Below are positions 57,868 to 64,000 of a DNA stretch of 64,000 bases, piece by piece; positions within the stretch are counted from its first letter, which is position 1; the number at the start of each line of letters is the position of its first letter. Below the pieces are notes generated by a model, which had not been told where the DNA came from, made no database searches, and worked only from the letters and a program-made list of their open reading frames with translations. A program made the translations under genes and the position numbers. Source of the stretch: Streptomyces sp. MST-110588 (GTDB taxonomy: Bacteria > Actinomycetota > Actinomycetes > Streptomycetales > Streptomycetaceae); contig NZ_CP074380.1 in NCBI RefSeq assembly GCF_022695595.1, forward strand, positions 7,158,501-7,222,500. The letters run 5' to 3'.

Positions 57868-58799
57868 ATGCCCGAGCTGCCCGAAGTCCAAGCCCTGCGG
57901 GAATTCCTGGCCGAGCACGCCGTGGGCCGGGTACTGGTGCGTGCCTACCCGGTGGCCGTCAGCGTCCTTAAGACCTACGATCCGCCGCTGACCGCGCTGG
58001 AGGGGGAAACCGTCACCGCGGCCGGCCGGCACGGCAAGTTCCTCGACCTGACGGTCGGCGGCGCGCATCTGGTGATCCATCTGGGCCGGGCCGGCTGGCT
58101 GCGCTGGCAGGACATGCTGCCCGAGGCGCCGCCCCGGCCCGGCAAGGGGCCGCTGGCCCTGCGCGTCCGATTGGGGGACGACTCCGGTACGGATGCGGGT
58201 ATGGGTACGGGGGGTACGGATTCAGGTACGGGCACAGGGGATGCGGGTGGCCGGCCCGGCTTCGACCTCACCGAAGCCGGTACGCAAAAGCGGCTGGCCG
58301 TCTACTGCGTCCGCAGCCCCACCGAGGTCCCCGGCATCGCCCGCCTGGGCCCCGATCCGCTCGCCGCGGACTTCACCGAGGAGTCCTTCGCAGCGCTCCT
58401 TGAGGGGGACCGGCGCCGGATCAAGGGCGTGCTGCGCGACCAGAGCGTGCTGGCCGGCATCGGCAACGCCTACTCCGACGAGATCCTGCACGCGGCCCGT
58501 ATGTCCCCTTCAAACCGGCCGCCGGACTGAGCCGTGCGGAGACGGCGCGGCTGTATACGGCCGTACGGGACACCCTCGGGGCGGCGGTGGAGCGCTCGCG
58601 CGGACTCGCGGCGGGTCGGCTGAAGCAGGAGAAGAAGAGCGGGCTGCGGGTGCACGGGCGTACGGGGCAGCCGTGCCCGGTGTGCGGCGATGTGATCCGG
58701 GAGGTCTCCTTCAGCGACTCCTCCCTCCAGTACTGCCCCACCTGCCAGACCGGCAGCAGGCTCCTGGCCGACCGCCGGATGTCCCGTCTGCTGAAGTAG
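57868..58799 (+). pseudogene. Fpg/Nei-type DNA glycosylase, frame broken once
   Basis: The ATG at 57868 gives MPELPEVQALREFL with the catalytic Pro2 and Glu3. The N-terminal beta-sandwich has GRHGKFLDL, and the H2TH domain ends at AGIGNAYSDEILHAARMSP. The frame then shifts by -1 at the CCCC run 58505-58508; restoring one C gives MSPFKPAAGLSRAETARLY. The rest includes the zinc finger CPVCGD and CPTCQTG to the stop at 58799, a 310-residue protein. It excises damaged bases and nicks DNA by beta/delta elimination. A Gly/Thr/Asp repeat insertion (about 110-132, GTDAGMGTGGTDSGTGTGD) is unusual. Confidence 0.88.
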
Positions 58800-59138
58800 C
58801 CGGAGCGGGTGCGGCGGACGCAGGCCGGGACGACCGGCCCCGTCACCCACAAGGCCGGGTACGGCCCCGGTCGTGGCGGCTCGGGCCGTACGGACGGCGG
58901 ACGCCCCTGGTGGGCGGAATCTGTGGTTCTTCGCAAGTTGGTTACAGTCGCCACTCCCGCCGGTAAACGCCGAGCGGGGGACGAGGGGTGTCGTTAGTCT
59001 GGTGGGCGACGGACACCTGTCTGGGAGATGCCAACACCCTTGGCCCGTCGCGGGAAACGCCGCAAACCCTGGCTGACATCCCGGTTTGTGAAGATGGCGC
59101 CACCGCGTCGGAAATGTCCCTTGGTGAAGGAGTGCGTG

Positions 59139-59309
59139 GTGGCATTGGAGAAGGCGCAGCACAAACAGCCCCGGCTGAAGAGAGCCGAGCGGCCCGGCCG
59201 GATCAAGGAAGTCCGCAACCTGGAGGTCCTGGGGCGCTGTGTCCCGGTCCGCCTCGCCGGATGCGAGGAGGAGCCGGGGGAGCCGCACATCTTCCGCGGC
59301 GTCGACTGA
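59139..59309 (+). CDS. small basic hypothetical protein
   Basis: A 56-residue frame starting GTG at 59139 with AAGGAG six bases upstream. It is rich in Lys, Arg and Glu (VALEKAQHKQPRLKRAERPG, then EVRNLEVLGRCVPVRLAG). I do not recognise it. The ribosome site and balanced composition are the only support. Upstream, 58800-59138 holds no other gene. Confidence 0.35.
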   Translation: MALEKAQHKQPRLKRAERPGRIKEVRNLEVLGRCVPVRLAGCEEEPGEPHIFRGVD

Positions 59310-59492
59310 CCGGGCACGCCGGCCGAGGCGGTCCGCCGCACGGCCGAGGCGCTTTGCCGCAGGGCGGTGACCGTGCGCCGGCCGGGCCCGCAGCGGCCAC
59401 CGGCGCACGCCCGCGGTCCGCCGCACCTCGCGGTGCCGCACGCGCCGCACCTCACCACGCCGTGCGACCGGGCCCGGACTCCGGCAGTGCTC

Positions 59493-60137
59493 TCAGGGCC
59501 GGCGCCCCAGCAGGCACAGCAGCCGGGTGAGGTCGTCGGCGCCGGGCGGCGGCTCGACGGGAGCGGCGAACAGTCCGGACTTCTCCAGCCCGTCCGCGTA
59601 CGGTTCCACCTCGCGCAGCGCCGCCGTCGCCAGCTCGGGCGGCAGCTCCTCCTCGGCCCCGATCGCGCGGGACAGGTCCCAGGCGTGCACGACCGCGTCG
59701 GACATCATCTGCGAGCAGTACGGACCCGCCGGCCCGGGGCCTGAGGACAGGTGCACCGTCCGGTCCAGCGCGCCGGGTTCACGGAAGGCCACCACGGCTT
59801 CCGCCGCCGCGCGGTCCCAGGCGCCGACCGGATCGTCACCCAGGTGGTCGCCGTCGAACGCGTCACCCACCTCCTCTATGGTGGCGCCGTCCCGGACCAG
59901 CCGCGGCACCCACAACTGCTCGACGGTGAGGTGGTTCACCAGGTCGCGCACCGACCACTCGGAGCAGGGCGTCGGGGCGTCCCACTGGTCGGGCCGTACG
60001 GCGTGCACCCGCGCCCCGAACAGGGAGATCGCCTCGCCGTGCGCGCTGAGAATTTCCTCATGACCGCGGATCCGGCCGGCCCGGTCCCCACTGTTGTGAC
60101 GGCCGTCGGCCCCGTGGCTGTTCGTGTCATCGCTCAT
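59493..60137 (-). CDS. TIGR03086 family metal-binding protein (mycothiol-dependent isomerase superfamily)
   Basis: 214 residues with a DinB/MDMPI-like four-helix fold: FGARVHAVRPDQWDAPTPCSEWSVRDLVNHLTVEQLW, then MMSDAVVHAWDLSRAIGAEEELPPELA. The histidines in VNHL and VHAWDL and a glutamate are the expected metal ligands. Relatives use mycothiol as thiol cofactor or act in detoxification; the substrate is unknown. The gene stands alone, divergent from the ABC exporter. Confidence 0.85.
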   Translation of the reverse strand: MSDDTNSHGADGRHNSGDRAGRIRGHEEILSAHGEAISLFGARVHAVRPDQWDAPTPCSEWSVRDLVNHLTVEQLWVPRLVRDGATIEEVGDAFDGDHLGDDPVGAWDRAAAEAVVAFREPGALDRTVHLSSGPGPAGPYCSQMMSDAVVHAWDLSRAIGAEEELPPELATAALREVEPYADGLEKSGLFAAPVEPPPGADDLTRLLCLLGRRP

Positions 60138-60406
60138 GTCTCCCGAGGATAGGAGCGGGCACCGACAACGCCACCGCGACGCACGGAGCCACGGCCCCGG
60201 CCGTCGTCACCGGGAGGGGAGCCCGGAAGGAGAGCCCGGAAGGGGAGCGAACCGCCAGGAGGCGGGCGAACCGAAGGCGGCAGCCGCGCGCTCACGCTCC
60301 GCACGGGGGAGCGCGCACCGGCGCCGTGTCCATTCGGCTCATCCTGCCCACGAAAGAGGGAAAGCGACGGCTCCGGGGCCGGAATGTGGCCATACCTCCC
60401 GCTTTT
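60138..60406. other. upstream half of the gap between divergent genes
   Basis: Together with the promoter element that follows, this makes a 304-bp gap without a supported gene. The purine-rich GGGAGGGGAGCCCGGAAGGAGAGCCCGGAAGGGGAGC stretch, split into GGAGCCCGGAAG units around 60211-60250, is a short direct repeat. The TIGR03086 gene promoter should lie at its left end. Confidence 0.4.
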
Positions 60407-60434
60407 CTGGACTGTCAGTGACAGCGGGTAATCT
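60407..60434 (+). promoter_or_regulatory. ABC exporter promoter with inverted repeat in the spacer
   Basis: CTGGAC (60407-60412) and TAATCT (60429-60434) are separated by 16 bp, and the inverted repeat CTGTCA-G-TGACAG (60412-60424) lies between them. Initiation about seven bases beyond the -10 falls at the ATG (60442), so a leaderless message is predicted. The layout fits a repressor blocking RNA polymerase. Confidence 0.55.
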
Positions 60435-60441
60435 GCTGATC

Positions 60442-61113
60442 ATGTTGAGAATGGTGGGGGCCGGGCGCAGCTTCGGTGAGCGTGCGGCACTGTGTCCGGT
60501 TGATCTCGAGGTTCCCGCGGGGACGTGTGTCGCGCTGCTGGGCCGCAACGGCTCCGGCAAGTCGACGCTGCTGCGCCTGGCCTGCGGCCGTGACCGGCCC
60601 ACCACCGGGACCGTCGAATGGGACGGGTCCCCGATGACGGAGGACGACCCGCGGTTGCGCCGCCGGATCGCCGTCGTCGGCGACACCCTGTCCTGCTACC
60701 CGGACCTGACCGTCCGCCAGCACCTCGAACTGGTCGCGATCGGACACGGCGTGCCCGACGCCGACGCCCGCGTCCAAGAGGCGCTGGAGCGGCAGCGGCT
60801 CACCGGCCGTCAGGACGCCCGCCCCGGCGCCCTGTCCTCCGGCCAGCTCCAGTCCATGCTGCTCGCCGCCGCCCTGCTGCGCCCGCGCGACCTGCTGATC
60901 CTGGACGAGCCGGAGCAGCGGCTGGACCCCGCGGCCCGGCGGCGGCTGCGGGATGTGCTCCGTGCCGAGACCGAGCGCGGCACGACCGTCCTGTTCGCCA
61001 CCCATCACCAGGAACTGGCGCGCGAGGCCGCCGACCGGGTGCTGGTGCTGGAGGACGGCGTGGTGATCGCCGACGGCAGTCCCGAACAGGCCCTGGCGAG
61101 GGTCGAGCTGTGA
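60442..61113 (+). CDS. ABC transporter ATP-binding protein
   Basis: 223 residues from the ATG at 60442; the longer frame from 60124 is not supported. Walker A GRNGSGKST (about 33-41), Q-loop region, a weak signature LSSGQLQ, Walker B DLLILDEPEQRLDP and the switch His in FATHHQE. It is a single-domain exporter-type ATPase. Its stop overlaps the permease start (GTGA), so the two are co-translated. Confidence 0.93.
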   Translation: MLRMVGAGRSFGERAALCPVDLEVPAGTCVALLGRNGSGKSTLLRLACGRDRPTTGTVEWDGSPMTEDDPRLRRRIAVVGDTLSCYPDLTVRQHLELVAIGHGVPDADARVQEALERQRLTGRQDARPGALSSGQLQSMLLAAALLRPRDLLILDEPEQRLDPAARRRLRDVLRAETERGTTVLFATHHQELAREAADRVLVLEDGVVIADGSPEQALARVEL

Positions 61114-62829
61114 ACGGCCCGGGAGTACGTAAGGAACAGACCGTGCCACCGGCCGCGGAAGGCGCCGCCGGGGCAGTTGCCACCGCGCCTTCTGCCGCCA
61201 CGCCTTCTGCCAACGTATCTGCCGCCACCGCACCTGCCGCCGCCGTGAGCACCCGGGACACCCTGGCGTGGCTGCGGCGGCAGCGAGGTGACGGCCGGGC
61301 CGCCAAGGCCCTGTACGCCGTCTACCTCTGCGTGATCTTCATCGCGGGCTGGTACGGCCTGTTCGCCTTCGGCCTGTCCATGAAGCTCCGCGAAGGCCGC
61401 CCGCTCGCCGGGCACGCCGAGCGCATCCTGCACGCCTTCCCCTGTGCCGCGGTCCTCCTGGGCGTGGCCGCGTTCCTCCTGGCAGCCCGGGACGCCCTGT
61501 GGCGCGGGCCGGTCACCCCGCCCCGCGGACACCGACTGGCTGCTCGCCCTGCCCATACGGCGCGGGCCGCTGGTCCTGCCGTGGTTCGCACTCTCCCTCG
61601 GGGCGGCGCTGCTGGCGGCGCTCATGGCCGGGTTCCTGGGCGCGCTGCTGCTGACGGCGGCCGGGCTCGGCGAACTGGGACCGCTGGCCGCGGCCTGCTG
61701 CGTCCCGGCCGGCTGCCTGGCGGTGATCGCCACGGTCGGCGCCGCCGTCGTCGTACGGTCCGGGCGGGCCGCCCGCAGGGTCCGCCGCGCCACCCCGCTC
61801 GTACTCATACTCCTGACGGCGCTGGCCGCACAGGGGGGTCTGGCGGCCACCGGACGGCGGCTGCCGTGGCTGGAGAGCGCCGAACTGTGGCTGGGGCCCT
61901 GGGGCTGGGCCGCGCAGCCGGCGCTCGCCGCGGCCGGCGGCCCGGCACCGTACTGGCCGCTCGCCCTGGCCCTGCTGGCCGTCGCGACCCTGGCCGCCGC
62001 ACTGTCCGCCGTCCGTGTGGTGACCACGATTCCGGCCGCCGAACTGCGGGCGCGGTCCCGGGCGTCGGGCGGGGTGGCCACCGGCCTGATGATGATGAAC
62101 GCCCGCGCGGCCCGGCTGACGGCGGCCGGGGCGGCGCGGTCCGGCGAGCCGGGGATCACCGCCCGCTGGTGCGCCCGGCTGCGCCCGCCCCGTACGCCCG
62201 CTCTGCTGATTCCCTGGCGGGACGCCCTCGCCCTGCTCGCCGAGCCCAAACGGCCGGGCCTGGCCCTGCTGCTGACGGTGACGACGGGCGGCATCGCGGC
62301 CCTCGGCACGGCCGTGCGGGGCGGCGCGACGTACGGGCTGACCGCGCTGGGCGCGGCCCTCGGCTGCATGGCGGCTGCCCAGCTCCTGGAGCCCGCACGG
62401 CTGGACGCCGACGACCGGCACCGCGCGTCCTGGTCCCCGAGGCCGCCGGAGCGCAACGCCTTGGCGCACGCCATCACCCCCACCCTGGTCCTGCTGTTCC
62501 TGGGCACCCTGATATCCCTGCCCGCCGTGGCCGGGCACGGGCCGCGGGTGCTGCTGTACGGCGCCGCGACCGCACCCGTACTGGTCGCGAGCGGGCTGCT
62601 GAGCGCCTATCGCGCCCCGGTACCGCTGTGGGTGCTGGCCAGCGGCGCGGAGGTGGCGCCGCTGGTGGTGGCGGTCTGGTACGGCGCGGGCCCGGTGCTG
62701 GCCGTGCTGGGCGTGACCGGGATGCTCGGGGGAGGGCCGGGCTGGGGCAGCCTCGCCGGGTGCTGGGTGCTGGCCGCGCTGATGCTGGGACTGCTGTGGC
62801 TGCGCGTCCGCCGCTCGGCGCGCCGCTGA
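61110..62829 (+). pseudogene. ABC transporter permease, frame broken once (one extra base)
   Basis: The start GTG at 61110 gives a 50-residue Ala/Pro/Thr-rich cytoplasmic leader, then TRDTLAWLRRQRGDGRAAKAL and two helices. After DALWRGPVTPP the reading moves to the +1 frame: ADTDWLLALPIRRGPLVLPWF and eight or more further helices to the stop at 62829. Removing one C from CCCC at 61521-61524 joins the frames into a 572-residue protein. DTDWLLALPI is typical of bacterial ABC-2-like permeases. It works with the adjacent ATPase as an exporter of unknown substrate. Confidence 0.8.
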
Positions 62830-62849
62830 CGGCCGCCCGCCTGCCTCGG

Positions 62850-62898
62850 CCCGTACGGATACGGAGGCGCGGTGACGTCGCTTCCGTATCCGTACGGG
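62850..62898 (+). terminator. strong hairpin terminator after the ABC operon
   Basis: CCCGTACGGATACGGA (62850-62865) pairs perfectly with its complement at 62883-62898, and four further inner pairs extend the stem to 20 bp with a 9-nt loop. It starts 20 bp after the permease stop. There is no T tract, as is common in Streptomyces. Confidence 0.75.
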
Positions 62899-63190
62899 CG
62901 TGGATGCCGGCGCTCCGGGCACGGGTTGTGGGTGACGGCGCTCCGGTCACGGTGCCATGAGTGTCGGTGCTTCCGTCACACCGTTCCGCCACCGTGGTCC
63001 GGTTGCGTGGCCCGCTCACGGCGGGCCGGTGTGATCCGGGGCGGTCCGGAGCGGTCCGGGGCGGTTCCGGTGTGATCCGGCGCGGTCGGCTGACGGCGGC
63101 TCTCTGGAAATCGGACGGATGCGCCTGTTCAATGGGGCCCGAGCCGTAATCGCGCCGTAATCGTGCTGTGCGCACGCGCTTGGAGGCCGC
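62899..63190 (+). other. upstream region of the acyl-CoA ligase gene with short GGTCCGG repeats
   Basis: No gene is supported. GATCCGGGGCGGTCCGGAGC-like units recur between about 63010 and 63095, followed by a somewhat AT-richer promoter-like stretch (63140-63175) before the TGGAGG ribosome site. Confidence 0.45.
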
Positions 63191-64000
63191 ATGGACGTCG
63201 CCCCCGTACCCGCCGCGATCCGTTCGGCCGGGTTCGAGCGCTCGTACCCAGACTTCTTCGAACGCGCCGCGCGCATCGCGACCGGCCTGCGCGACCTGGG
63301 GGTGGAGCCCGGCGACCGGATCGCGGTCGTGCTGCGCAACGAGCCCGCCTACCTGGAGATCACCGCCGCCGCGGCCCTGATCGGAGCCTCGGCGGTCCCC
63401 GTCAACTGGCACTTCAAGAACGACGATCTGCGCCATGTGCTCGCCGACAGCGCGAGCAGGGTGGTCTTCGCCCACACCGACCTGCTGCCCGGCGTGGCCG
63501 CCGTACTGCCGGAAGGCGCCCGGCTGATCGAGGCCCCGGTCCCCGCCGAGATCGCCGATGCCTGCGGCTTCCCGCCCCCGTCGCCCACCGGCGGCCACCC
63601 GCTCCTGGACACCTGGCTCGCCGGCCACGCTCCGCTGGCCGAGGCCGCCGCCGAGCGCCCGCCGACCATCATCTACAGCTCCGGAACCACCGGCCGCCCC
63701 AAAGGAGTGCTGCGCGAACCGGTCAGCGCCGAGCAACTGGCCGCGGCGGTGGAGAAGTTCCTCGAACACTTCGCGATCCGTCCCGGCGGCAGCACCCTGA
63801 TCCCGGCGCCGCTCTACCACGCCTCGCCCAGCCAGCACGCCGTACTGGCCCTGGCCGCCGGACTCGACATCACCCTCATGCCGCGCTTCGACGCGCAGGA
63901 GTTCCTGCGGCTCATCGAGCGCCACCGCATCGAGCAGGCGCAGGTCGTGCCCACCATGTTCGTCCGCCTGCTGCGGCTGCCCAAGGAGGTGCGCGAAGGG
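63191..64000 (+). CDS. acyl-CoA synthetase / AMP-dependent ligase (C-terminus outside window)
   Basis: 270 codons are visible. The ATG at 63191 has TGGAGG four bases upstream. Features of the ANL superfamily N-domain are SYPDFFERAARIATGLRDLGVEPGDRIAV, VLRNEPAYLEITAAAALIGASAVPVNWHF and the P-loop-like motif IIYSSGTTGRPKGV (A3). PLYHASPSQHAVLALAAGLDITLM lies further on. The enzyme adenylates a carboxylate and transfers it to CoA or a carrier. The N-terminus is short (about 15 residues before the first conserved segment), so the true start could be slightly different. The acid specificity cannot be read from this part. Confidence 0.9.
   Translation, partial: MDVAPVPAAIRSAGFERSYPDFFERAARIATGLRDLGVEPGDRIAVVLRNEPAYLEITAAAALIGASAVPVNWHFKNDDLRHVLADSASRVVFAHTDLLPGVAAVLPEGARLIEAPVPAEIADACGFPPPSPTGGHPLLDTWLAGHAPLAEAAAERPPTIIYSSGTTGRPKGVLREPVSAEQLAAAVEKFLEHFAIRPGGSTLIPAPLYHASPSQHAVLALAAGLDITLMPRFDAQEFLRLIERHRIEQAQVVPTMFVRLLRLPKEVREG

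Overview
The window is chromosomal DNA of a very GC-rich actinomycete, almost certainly Streptomyces or a close relative. The grounds are near-exclusive G/C third codon positions, AGGAGG ribosome sites, twin-arginine exported enzymes, multi-domain SpoIIE-type phosphatases, a resuscitation-promoting factor, a cytochrome P450, an NB-ARC/TPR protein and a TIGR03086 protein of the mycothiol-linked superfamily. It reads as accessory or arm-like DNA: many short transcription units, few core genes, one tRNA-Pro(GGG), and no insertion sequence, integrase, phage or CRISPR array that I can see.

Layout. 0-8 kb: end of an exported beta-propeller enzyme, an alpha/beta hydrolase, a split transketolase divergent from a SoxR-type [2Fe-2S] regulator, a YiaA/B membrane protein, tRNA-Pro and an orphan cytochrome oxidase subunit I. 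8-13.5 kb: an XRE regulator, an ImmA/IrrE protease, a membrane sensor/transporter split into two frames, a P450 and a D,D-carboxypeptidase. 13.5-18.7 kb: an NB-ARC/TPR ATPase, a frameshifted GT-B-like protein and a frameshifted DUF309 protein. 19-24.5 kb: a compact four-gene unit (methyltransferase, asparagine-synthetase-like amidotransferase, ATP-grasp ligase, MFS exporter), the best candidate for an undescribed biosynthetic system. 24.5-33 kb: DUF427, a PAS-GAF-SpoIIE-HATPase phosphatase, a FluG-like pair (glutamine-synthetase-like plus amidohydrolase), an MFS exporter and a secreted S33 peptidase. 33-41 kb: phosphoketolase, two small hypotheticals, an aldehyde dehydrogenase and a second SpoIIE phosphatase. 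41-48 kb: a Tat phosphatase, a DUF1990/YndJ operon behind a palindromic operator pair, and AidB-like acyl-CoA dehydrogenase plus enoyl-CoA hydratase divergent from a PaaX-like regulator. 48-52 kb: a molybdate uptake operon (HTH-TOBE regulator, ModA, fused ModBC) ending in a perfect 38-bp palindrome. 52-64 kb: Rpf, a Tat lactonase, a TPR protein, a lipase-maturation-factor protein, an Fpg-type glycosylase, a TIGR03086 protein, a two-gene ABC exporter and the start of an acyl-CoA ligase.

The strongest sequence-level observation is that nine genes are each broken in or near G/C homopolymers, eight of them consistent with one missing base at the main break and one with an extra base; one of the nine seems to carry a second break. 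Spans change by exactly the base needed to restore a full-length family member. This pattern fits uncorrected indels in the assembly better than independent gene decay, so these genes should be read as probably intact until raw reads are checked.

Regulation visible in the DNA includes a SoxR-box promoter with a 19-bp spacer driving an apparently leaderless transketolase transcript, a pair of TGAACGnGTTCA palindromes flanking the YndJ promoter, a CTGTCA/TGACAG repeat between the -35 and -10 of the ABC exporter, and a CAGATG/CATCTG repeat before the molybdate regulator.
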